A DNA stretch of 64,000 nt from an uncultured Prevotellaceae bacterium (GTDB lineage Bacteria; Bacteroidota; Bacteroidia; Bacteroidales; Bacteroidaceae), in the NCBI GenBank assembly GCA_900321965.1, contig ONYA01000029.1, positions 1-64,000 on the forward strand, read 5' to 3'. Numbering within the stretch: the stretch's first letter is position 1; each line of letters starts with the position of its first letter. The notes under the pieces were generated by a model. It had not been told where the DNA came from. It was given only the letters and a program-made list of their open reading frames with translations, and did not search any database. The translations under genes and the position numbers were made by a program. Of the stretch, positions 42,367 through 49,912 are shown one piece after another.

Positions 42367-44190
42367 ATGAAGAAACTATTACTCATTGTACTAACAATGC
42401 TGATTTCTACTTATGCAAAAGCATTCACAGGAGAAAAAGAGATAGACGGTATTTGGTACAATATCGTTACCAAAGTAGCGACTGCCGAAGTAATTAGTGC
42501 TAAAGGCAGTAAGTATAGTGGAAATATTATAATACCATCTACCATTGAGTACGAGGGTGTAGTATGTAGTGTTACTGCGATAAAAGAGTCAGCATTTAGT
42601 TACTGCGATAATCTTACAAGTGTTGAGTTGCCAAGCAGTATTACATCTATCGGATCTATGGCATTCCTTTATTGCCCTAAACTGTCAAGCATAAAAATAC
42701 CTAGTAGCGTTTCAGAAATTGGTTATAGGGCTTTTGCAGGATGTAGTGGCTTATCATCGATTAGTGTTGAAAGTGGTAACTCAACTTATGATTCGCGAAA
42801 TAATTGTAACGCAATAATTGAAACTGCGACAAATAAACTAATTCAAGGAAGCAATAACACAGTTATTCCTAATGATGTTCTTTCCATTGGAACTTTTGCT
42901 TTTGAAGCTTGTTCTGGTTTATCTTCTATAAACATCCCCTCCAAAGTGACAACTATTGAGGCATGCGCGTTCTTTTGGTGCACGAATCTTAATAATATTA
43001 CGATTCCCGAAAACGTGACATCAATAGAAAGAGGTGCATTTCAGGGTAGTGGAATTATCTCTATTAAAATTCCAAACAGCATTACTGAGATTCTTTTCGA
43101 CACATTCTCTGGCTGTAGTAAGTTACAAACTATTTCCTTTCCTGACAATATAAAGAAAATTGGATCTGCATTCTATGGATGCACAAGTTTGAAAAACATA
43201 GATATCCCTAATAGCGTTAAAACATTAGATGGAGGTGCTTTTTCCGGCTGTACTAATCTCAATTCTGTAAGCCTTGGAGATGGAATCACAGAAATTGGTT
43301 ATAGCACATTTAGTGATTGCAGCAGTCTTCAGACACTTAACTTGGGCAGTAATATTACAAAAATTGGGGAAGCTGCTTTTAGAAACTGTACCAGTCTTAC
43401 ATCATTGTCGTTCTTAAATAATGTAAGCAACTTAGGCCTACACGCTTTTGAAGGATGTTCTGGGCTTATAGACATCAGCATACCAGAGAATATTAATTCC
43501 CTAGGTAAGGAGGTTTTTTATAATTGCGTCAATTTGCAAACTGTCAAAACTGGTGATAATTTGAAAACTATTTCTCAAGGTACTTTTAGGGGGTGCATTA
43601 ATCTTTCTTCCATTTCTTTGGGACAGAACACAGAGGTAATCGAAGGAGATGCATTCCAAAGTTGTAGAAACTTGACTGAGATATCTTTCCCATCAAGTTT
43701 GAAGAGTATTGGTAATGGAGCATTTCATAGTTGTGGTCTTACAGCTATCTATATCCCCGATAATGTAGGAACTATTTCTGGTGGTGCTTTCGCTTCATGC
43801 AGTAAGTTGTCAAAGGTAATCTTGGGGAAGGGATTATCTTCCATTGGGGAGTATGCCTTTCAAGAATGTACAGAAATCGTAGATGTTTTCTGTTTCGCAG
43901 AAAGTGTTCCTAAAACAAAAAGCAATGCCTTCTTTTTAGCTGAAATAGAATATGCCACACTGCACGTTCCTGAATCTTCAATTGATTTGTACAAGGCTAC
44001 ATCACCTTGGAAGAATTTCAAGAATATTGTTGCAATAAAAGATGAAGATACTGCAATAGAATCAGTAATGTCTGATAAAAGTGAGAATGAATACTTTATG
44101 CTGAATGGTCAGCAATCTTCATACAACAATAGAGGCATTATGATAGTAAAGAGCAAGAATGGAAGAACAAAGAAAATAATAGTGAAATAA
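42367..44190 (+). CDS. BspA-like leucine-rich-repeat surface protein
   Basis: This 607-residue protein has a signal peptide (KKLLLIVLTMLISTYAKA) and about 18 LRR_5 (BspA/TpLRR) repeats of roughly 23 residues with the pattern IxxxAFxxCxxLxxIxIPxxV. It ends in a short domain with MLNGQQ and a basic GRTKKIIVK tail that resembles a sorting signal. Relatives bind host proteins or other bacteria. The gene is clearly more AT-rich than its neighbours, which suggests horizontal acquisition. Confidence 0.9.
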   Translation: MKKLLLIVLTMLISTYAKAFTGEKEIDGIWYNIVTKVATAEVISAKGSKYSGNIIIPSTIEYEGVVCSVTAIKESAFSYCDNLTSVELPSSITSIGSMAFLYCPKLSSIKIPSSVSEIGYRAFAGCSGLSSISVESGNSTYDSRNNCNAIIETATNKLIQGSNNTVIPNDVLSIGTFAFEACSGLSSINIPSKVTTIEACAFFWCTNLNNITIPENVTSIERGAFQGSGIISIKIPNSITEILFDTFSGCSKLQTISFPDNIKKIGSAFYGCTSLKNIDIPNSVKTLDGGAFSGCTNLNSVSLGDGITEIGYSTFSDCSSLQTLNLGSNITKIGEAAFRNCTSLTSLSFLNNVSNLGLHAFEGCSGLIDISIPENINSLGKEVFYNCVNLQTVKTGDNLKTISQGTFRGCINLSSISLGQNTEVIEGDAFQSCRNLTEISFPSSLKSIGNGAFHSCGLTAIYIPDNVGTISGGAFASCSKLSKVILGKGLSSIGEYAFQECTEIVDVFCFAESVPKTKSNAFFLAEIEYATLHVPESSIDLYKATSPWKNFKNIVAIKDEDTAIESVMSDKSENEYFMLNGQQSSYNNRGIMIVKSKNGRTKKIIVK

Positions 44191-44607
44191 ATGACAATTC
44201 AGGAATACCAGATAATTAAACTTGAAGCTCTCATAAATGAGGGATTCTTATGTCAAAGCCATGCACTTGAAGGAAAAAAGAAGTATCTAAAGAAGGTGCA
44301 GGAATGGTTAGGAACAACATGCAAAGAGAATAAAGCAGAAGTTCCCGTTTGGGTCTATACATTGAATATAGAGCCGGTAAATGTTCAAGACGATACATAT
44401 TCAAAACAAAGCAGTGAATTTATAGACAAACAAATAGTCTATTGCTTGCAGCTTCTACAAGATATTAGAACGGTCTATTATTCACAAGAGCAACTGAGAG
44501 AGAGCCAAAAGCAAACAAAGAGATTATGCTGGGCTAACTGGATTTCATTTGCTGCTTTTGTTGCGGCTATTACCATACCTTTCATAGTTAAGTGCTGTTG
44601 TCATTGA
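44191..44607 (+). CDS. Tail-anchored hypothetical protein (138 aa)
   Basis: The ATG follows the BspA-like stop directly. The first 108 residues are soluble and helical. One hydrophobic segment (residues about 114-133, WISFAAFVAAITIPFIV) precedes a C-terminal KCCCH. I do not recognise the family. It shares the AT-rich composition of the BspA-like gene, so the two were probably acquired together. Confidence 0.6.
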   Translation: MTIQEYQIIKLEALINEGFLCQSHALEGKKKYLKKVQEWLGTTCKENKAEVPVWVYTLNIEPVNVQDDTYSKQSSEFIDKQIVYCLQLLQDIRTVYYSQEQLRESQKQTKRLCWANWISFAAFVAAITIPFIVKCCCH

Positions 44608-44630
44608 GTTTTATCATGACAATTACAAAG

Positions 44631-44670
44631 GCGGGAAACCGCGCCGACATCCTCGGCCACGGCTTCCCGC
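44631..44670. terminator. GC-rich hairpin between convergent genes
   Basis: GCGGGAA (44631-44637) pairs with TTCCCGC (44664-44670), with two further CCG/CGG pairings inside. It lies between the 138-aa gene and the convergent DUF2442 gene. A T-tract is missing. Confidence 0.5.
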
Positions 44671-44699
44671 TCTTGCGTTTACATTCGTCTCAAAAACTA

Positions 44700-44933
44700 T
44701 TACGCCGCCTGCCCCATTTCATAGAGCCTTTCGGGGGCGATGTCGGCACCGTTCTTCCAGAAGATGGTCTGGTCGAGACCGAACTGGATGAACTCTTTCT
44801 TGTCGCGCAGCTCCTCGAAAGCGGGATAGACGAGCAGCGGCGTGAGGTCAACCTTGCGGCGCTCGCCCGTGCTGAACGTACAGAGCAACGTGTAGTCGCC
44901 CAAATACTCTACATCTGTAATCGTCAGTAACAT
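44700..44933 (-). CDS. DUF2442-type small protein
   Basis: This 77-residue protein has the DUF2442 pattern YLGDYTLLCTFSTGERRKVDL followed by a short helical end with FGLDQTIFWKNGADIAPERLYE. DUF2442 and DUF4160 genes often occur as pairs and have been proposed to be toxin-antitoxin-like; function is not established. It is 12 nt after the DUF4160 gene. Confidence 0.82.
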   Translation of the reverse strand: MLLTITDVEYLGDYTLLCTFSTGERRKVDLTPLLVYPAFEELRDKKEFIQFGLDQTIFWKNGADIAPERLYEMGQAA

Positions 44934-44945
44934 AATCTGTCCTCC

Positions 44946-45194
44946 TTATCTTATTTTGGTTATTTTCTCTCCGCGCTGAGCCCTGCCCCAGAGTTCCATC
45001 AGCTCATCTTCGTGCTCGTCGATGAAGTCGTTGATGATTTTGACGGTCTTCGAGCGTGCCTTGCCCTCGATGATGCGGTCTTGGATAGTGATGGAGAAAT
45101 TATCCGTGCCGCTGCGCACGTGGATGTGCGGCGGGTTGTGGTCGAAGGCGTAGATGTAAATCAGGATGCCCTGGATGATGAATATTGAACCCAT
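44946..45194 (-). CDS. DUF4160-type small protein
   Basis: This 82-residue protein starts at MGSIFIIQG; an ORF extending 21 codons upstream crosses the promoter, so I use the inner ATG. It has the DUF4160 hallmark DHNPPHIHVR and the downstream helix with WGRAQRGEKI. It is the first gene of a two-gene unit with DUF2442. Confidence 0.85.
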   Translation of the reverse strand: MGSIFIIQGILIYIYAFDHNPPHIHVRSGTDNFSITIQDRIIEGKARSKTVKIINDFIDEHEDELMELWGRAQRGEKITKIR

Positions 45195-45224
45195 GCGCTT
45201 GAATGTTTTATTGTTCTGTGGGTG

Positions 45225-45232
45225 CAAAGATA
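45225..45232 (-). promoter_or_regulatory. -7 promoter element of the DUF4160-DUF2442 pair
   Basis: The minus strand reads TATCTTTG here, 31 bp before the chosen start at 45194. This supports the inner start codon. Confidence 0.65.
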
Positions 45233-45313
45233 AGAATAATTTTGCAAAGTTATTCATTTTCGGCGTTAAAAGTCGCGAAAAACGGGCGAAAAGGAGGGCT
45301 ATGCCAAACGTTT

Positions 45314-45371
45314 GGTATGCGAAATGCCAAATAATGGCGATTGTGTACCTTCCAGAAACCCACTACCTTTG
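45314..45371 (+). promoter_or_regulatory. Dyad promoter of the FixH-like/TonB-receptor operon
   Basis: GGTATGCGAAATGCCA (45314-45329) is identical to the minus-strand site at 32153. TGGCGATTGTG (45335-45345) contains ATTG at 45340-45343; a 20-nt spacer leads to TACCTTTG at 45364-45371. A near-perfect palindrome around AACGTT (45301-45318) adjoins it. Confidence 0.82.
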
Positions 45372-45405
45372 CACTCGTATTTCAAACTAATATAAAAGTA
45401 AGGAT

Positions 45406-46359
45406 ATGAAAAAGGTAATGAGATTGTTTTTCGCAGCGGCGGTCCTGGTGGGACTGGCATCCTGCAATTCGAACGATGATTTTGGTAGTCAGGCGATTGA
45501 GATTCCTGGCATCACGATAGATGGTGACGTGGACTGCTGCTCGGCAGAGGAGGCGCTGCAGGTGTACCGCTTCCTGCAGACGGTGAAAATCATCCCGGAG
45601 TTGTCGACGGTGGTGGACGGACAGTATAATGTGTTTGCCTATTCAAAGACAGGGACGTTCCATACGGGCTACAACGAAATCTTCTTTGTTGCCACGAAAA
45701 AGAAGAACGGCAACTACATCAAGAACTACGACATAACGGGCATAGCGCCGCAGATGCTGATGGTGAAGATGAACATGAAGCACAGCACGCCCGTGGGCGG
45801 CAGCGCCGAGTCGTTCGACGAAAACCGCCTGGCCGTGAAGCGCACGTGGGTCTCCTTCGTCATGAACTCCAGCGAGGCGGGATCGTGGACGCTGGGCTAC
45901 AGTGCAAGCGTGCTTGGCAGTACAGGCGGCATCGAGGCTGCTGACATCACGGTTGCCGAACTGCCAGAGGGCCAGCAGTGGCTGAAGTCGTTTAAGGCGG
46001 CGGACGACACCTACTATCTCTCGCTGGTGAATCCTACCGACTGGTCGACGGGCAAGAACACCGTCACGGCATACGTGTCGAAGAAGAACACGCCCGCCAC
46101 GACACCATACAGTCTTGCCCAGGAGCAGTTGACGATTGAGATTGACCCCCGCATGCCCGACATGGGTAACCACACCTCGCCCGACAACACGCCGCTGACC
46201 CGTCAGACCGACGGCAGCTATCAGGGCCATGTAAACCTGACGATGACAGGACGCTGGCGTATTCACCTCACCATCAGGGACGCAGCGGGTAACGTCGTAG
46301 CCGGCGGCGATGACCTGGCTGACGGATACAGTTCGCTGTATTGGGAAGTAACCATCTAA
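45406..46359 (+). CDS. Lipoprotein with FixH/YtkA-like C-terminal domain
   Basis: This 317-residue lipoprotein has the lipobox Cys near residue 20 (GLASCNSND). The C-terminal domain (about 205-317) contains DPRMPDMGNHTSP and YQGHVNLTMTGRWRIHLTI, the pattern of FixH/YtkA-like domains, in which Met and His residues often bind copper. The upstream part has paired beta segments with TGYNEIFFV and MLMVKMNMKHS, itself Met-rich. It precedes a copper-receptor-like TonB protein by 26 bp, so outer-membrane metal uptake or sensing is a fair guess. Confidence 0.68.
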   Translation: MKKVMRLFFAAAVLVGLASCNSNDDFGSQAIEIPGITIDGDVDCCSAEEALQVYRFLQTVKIIPELSTVVDGQYNVFAYSKTGTFHTGYNEIFFVATKKKNGNYIKNYDITGIAPQMLMVKMNMKHSTPVGGSAESFDENRLAVKRTWVSFVMNSSEAGSWTLGYSASVLGSTGGIEAADITVAELPEGQQWLKSFKAADDTYYLSLVNPTDWSTGKNTVTAYVSKKNTPATTPYSLAQEQLTIEIDPRMPDMGNHTSPDNTPLTRQTDGSYQGHVNLTMTGRWRIHLTIRDAAGNVVAGGDDLADGYSSLYWEVTI

Positions 46360-46385
46360 TTGTCGATTAACGATTATCAATTGTC

Positions 46386-48359
46386 ATGCTGTTGGAAACT
46401 GTTTTTCTATCCACCATATTCTTGTCTGATACGTTGACCACCGAAAAGGCTCAGAACCTTGACGAGGTGGTCATCGTTTCAGAGACGGCAGGGGGACGGA
46501 AACGGTCGGTGAAGGGACAGGTGGCCAGCATCGACGAACACCTCAGCGAACTGCGCCGCGTGAACCTCGTGCGCCGAGGCTCGTATGCTTGGGAGCCTGT
46601 GGTGAACAACATGCAGACGGAACGCCTGTCGACGACCATCGACGGCATGAAAATCTTCTATGCCTGCACAGACAAGATGGACCCTGTGACCAGCTATGTG
46701 GAGAGCGGCAACCTGCAGAGCATCAGCCTGAATAGCGGACTCGACGGCAACCCGCAGGCCACGGGCAACATCGGTGGCAGCCTCGACCTGAAGTTGCGCA
46801 AGGCGGGCTTCGACAACAATCCGTTTCACGCCAGTCTCTCGGCTGGTCATGAGTGGAACGGCCATGTCCAGGTGTATGGTGCCGACGCGGCGCTGAGTAG
46901 TTATAGGACGTACCTCAACGCAGGCGCTTTCTATCGTCATGCCGACAACTACAAGGTAGGCGGTGGCGACGAACTACAGTTTTCGCAGTTCCGGAAGGTA
47001 AACGTGTTTACCAATGCCGGACTTCGACTGGCCGCGAAGGACATGCTGGAGGCGACATTCATCTTCGACCGTGCTACCGATGTGGGCTATCCTGCTTTGA
47101 ACATGGATGTGGCGAAGGCCGAAGGTATCATCACGTCGCTGTCGTACAAGCACCTTTTTAGCAAGGCGAGCTGGGAAACGAAGGCATACTATAACCACAT
47201 TACCCACGTTATGGATGACACGACGCGACCCGACGTGCCAATCCACATGGACATGCCGGGCGACAGCTGGACGGCGGGCGTCTATAGCCTGCTGACGACA
47301 TCTCTTCAGGCCAGGCACGACCTGGCGCTGAACTACGACCTCTATTACAACCGTCTGTTTGCCGACATGACGATGTACCCCGGCGGCGCAGCACCTATGT
47401 ATATGGTGACGTGGCCCGACGTGGGGACGCTGAACACGGGGGTGGCAGTGACAGACAACGTGCGCGTCGCCGACAACCAGTCGCTGCGACTGTCGGCCAA
47501 GGTGGCGTGGCAACAGCAGCGTCTGAACAACGAGGAGGGCTATCACGCTCTGAAGGTGTTCTTTCCGGCTATGACGGATGCGTACCAACAGGCGACGGGT
47601 CGCCTCGCCGCCAATTATCAGTTCACCATCCACCATTCTCAATTCTCCATCGGCGCCGGTTGGGGCAGTCGTGCTCCCACGGTGACGGAGGCCTACGGTT
47701 ATTATCTGAACAACACGTTCGACCGCTACGACTATATGGGTAATCCTTCGCTGAAGAACGAGAGTGCCATGGAGGTGAACGCCAATTATCAATTGTCAAT
47801 TCTCAACTCTCAATTCTCCATCGGCCTCGATGCCAACGCTTTCTTCTTTAGCAATTACATCATCGGACAGTTCGAGACGCGCCTCTCGCCGATGACCATC
47901 GGGGCCAAGGGTGTCAAGGTCTATGGCAATATCAGTCACGCCACCATTGCCAATACTTCGCTGACGGCAGAGTGGCAGCCGACCGGACACGTGCGCTGGA
48001 ATGGCCGGATAAGCTATAGTATGGGGCGCGATGCCGAGGGCGACCCCCTGCCGCTCGTCTCGCCTGTCAGTTGGCAGACGGAGTTGCAATACGACCGCCA
48101 ACGTCTGCAGGTTCAGGCTACCGTGAAGGGCAACACGCGCCAGAGCAGCTATGGGGCGAAATACGGGGAGACGCCAGCCAGCGAATGGGCTGTCGTAAAC
48201 CTCTCGGCACAGTATCAGCTCTCCATCCGCCATTCGACATTCATCATCCGTGGGGGCATCGAGAATCTGCTGGACAAGCAATATGCCACATACGCCGACT
48301 GGAACCATATTCCCCAGAAGGGACGCAATATTTACGTGAATCTGACGTTTGCATTATAA
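46386..48359 (+). CDS. TonB-dependent receptor, copper-receptor (OprC)-like
   Basis: This 657-residue receptor has a TonB-box-like LDEVVIVSE near residue 23, a plug and a beta barrel ending FALstop. The plug contains TIDGMKIFYACTDKMDPVTSYV, similar to the Cys/Met region of OprC-type copper receptors. There is no carboxypeptidase-like domain. The N-terminal signal is weak (MLLETVFLSTIFLS), and its start directly follows an AT-rich repeat. Simple-repeat codons occur at about 47620-47655, 47783-47820 and 48210-48245. The substrate is inferred only from the plug motif and the FixH-like partner. Confidence 0.8.
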   Translation: MLLETVFLSTIFLSDTLTTEKAQNLDEVVIVSETAGGRKRSVKGQVASIDEHLSELRRVNLVRRGSYAWEPVVNNMQTERLSTTIDGMKIFYACTDKMDPVTSYVESGNLQSISLNSGLDGNPQATGNIGGSLDLKLRKAGFDNNPFHASLSAGHEWNGHVQVYGADAALSSYRTYLNAGAFYRHADNYKVGGGDELQFSQFRKVNVFTNAGLRLAAKDMLEATFIFDRATDVGYPALNMDVAKAEGIITSLSYKHLFSKASWETKAYYNHITHVMDDTTRPDVPIHMDMPGDSWTAGVYSLLTTSLQARHDLALNYDLYYNRLFADMTMYPGGAAPMYMVTWPDVGTLNTGVAVTDNVRVADNQSLRLSAKVAWQQQRLNNEEGYHALKVFFPAMTDAYQQATGRLAANYQFTIHHSQFSIGAGWGSRAPTVTEAYGYYLNNTFDRYDYMGNPSLKNESAMEVNANYQLSILNSQFSIGLDANAFFFSNYIIGQFETRLSPMTIGAKGVKVYGNISHATIANTSLTAEWQPTGHVRWNGRISYSMGRDAEGDPLPLVSPVSWQTELQYDRQRLQVQATVKGNTRQSSYGAKYGETPASEWAVVNLSAQYQLSIRHSTFIIRGGIENLLDKQYATYADWNHIPQKGRNIYVNLTFAL

Positions 48360-48360
48360 G

Positions 48361-49519
48361 ATGAAAAGAACACTGATATGGATAGGGGCACTTCTCGTAG
48401 GTGCGTTATTAGGCAGCCGACTTCGTGGCAGCGGTATATACACGTCTGTTCCAGTTGTTGGCCGTGCCCACCATCGTGCTGGCGGTCATCACCACCTTCG
48501 CTACCTTCGGCTCGAACGGTTCTGGCCGCATCTTCGGACGCACGCTCACCTACACGCTCCTCACCACCTTTGCCGCTGCTGCTGTCGGCGCCGTGCTCTA
48601 CGTGCTCATAACCCCCTCTTCGCTCCCCGAGGGGAGCACAATAGCTATAGAAGCCCCCTCGGGGGCAGTAGGGGGGGCTTCCTATTCCGACCACCTCCTC
48701 TCCGTCATCCCCAACAATATCGTCCGTCCTTTCCTCGAGGGCAACGTCCTCTCGCTCCTCTTGCTGGCCTTCGCCGTCGGCATCGGCCTGTCAAAACTAC
48801 CCGACTCCGAGAACAAAGCCGTAGTCGTCAAGGGCTTGCTTGGCCTGCAAGATTTGCTCTTCCTGCTCATCCATTGGCTCATCTGGACGCTGCCCCTTGG
48901 CATCGTTGCCTTCTCAGCCCAACTATCAGCACAGGTCTCCGCAGGCATTATTGCCGATTCCATCGGCAAATACGTGCTCGTGGTGTTAGGTGGCAACGTC
49001 ATCCAATTCTTCGTTGTCCTGCCCCTCTTCCTGTTGGCGCGCGGCCTCAATCCCATTCATGTCCTGGGCCGCATGATGCCCGCCGTGCTCATGGCTCTCT
49101 TCACCAAGAGTAGCGCCGCCACTCTGCCCGTGACGATGGAAACGGCGGAAAAGCGCTTAGGCGTCAGTCCGAAAGTAGCCCGTTTCGTGCTGCCCATCTG
49201 CACCACCATCAACATGAACGGCTGTGCCGCCTTCATTCTCGTCACCTCGCTCTTCGTGATGCAGAACGGTGGCACGCCTCTCACGTTCCCCACCATCCTC
49301 TTGTGGATTTTCATCTCCGTCGTCTCGGCTGTCGGCAACGCCGGCGTACCCATGGGCTGCTACTTCCTCACCCTTTCACTCATGTCGGGCATCGGTGCTC
49401 CCGTGGCCATCCTCGGTATCATCCTACCCATCTACACCATCATCGACATGATTGAAACCGCCGAAAACGTCTGGTCCGACTCCTGTGTTTCGGCTATGGT
49501 TGACAAAGATCTACAATAA
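48361..49519 (+). pseudogene. Dicarboxylate/amino acid:cation symporter, frameshifted near its 5' end
   Basis: The first 20 codons from 48361 (MKRTLIWIGALLVGALLGS) are a typical first membrane segment. At about 48418 the reading frame must change to continue into DFVAAVYTRLFQLLAVPT. From there to 49519 the DAACS symporter is intact, with STNMNG-type TTINMNGCA and the SAVGNAGVPMG hairpin. A GTG at 48425 could start a 364-residue version lacking the first helix. A REP-like insert at 48611-48683 adds about 25 residues in an extracytoplasmic loop. The break may be a small deletion or a sequencing error. Confidence 0.75.
48611..48683. repeat. REP-like insert inside the symporter gene
   Basis: GCTCCCCGAGGGGAGC is a perfect palindrome, and AAGCCCCC to GGGGGGCTT forms a second hairpin. 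The reading frame is kept, giving SSLPEGSTIAIEAPSGAVGG, a loop not expected in the symporter family. Confidence 0.75.
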
Positions 49520-49524
49520 CTGCA

Positions 49525-49629
49525 ACGAGCGGCCGTGAAGTTTTCACGAGAGGCTTATATTTTTTTACGAGAGGCTTGTATTTTTTTACGAGAGGCTTGT
49601 ATTTTTTCACGAGCGGCCGTGACATTTCA
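49525..49629. repeat. 21-bp repeat array (5 units)
   Basis: Units begin at 49525, 49546, 49567, 49588 and 49609, an exact 21-bp period. Outer units read ACGAGCGGCCGTGA and inner units ACGAGAGGCTTGTATTTTT. The same family occurs in reverse orientation inside the VapE gene at 721-783. The array follows the symporter stop by 5 bp. Confidence 0.93.
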
Positions 49630-49728
49630 TACTTCTTACTTCTTACCTCCTCCCTCTTACCTCAACAAAGTCTCACTTTGTCTGCAATTCTCATTTTGTC
49701 ATGTCTATATATATGGTTGTCTTAACCA

Positions 49729-49803
49729 GAAAACATCCCACCCATGTCGCCCATGTCGCTCCTATGTTACGGGTGGGATGGGCGACATGGGTGGGATGTT
49801 TTC
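49729..49803. repeat. Perfect 26-bp inverted repeat
   Basis: 49729-49754 is the exact reverse complement of 49778-49803, around a 23-nt loop. The arms start GAAAACATCCC and end GGGATGTTTTC. It lies between convergent genes, so it may be a bidirectional terminator with A-run and T-run flanks; the length of the stem would also fit a MITE-like element. The region 49804-49912 shows nothing further. Confidence 0.88.
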
Positions 49804-49912
49804 CGCTTTCACTATCATATAGGTTTATTATGGACTCATCACTACAATCTTTTTAATTTATACTTGCACATTTGTTTTCTTTGGATTTCTTTCTCATGTT
49901 CGCTTATCAGAC

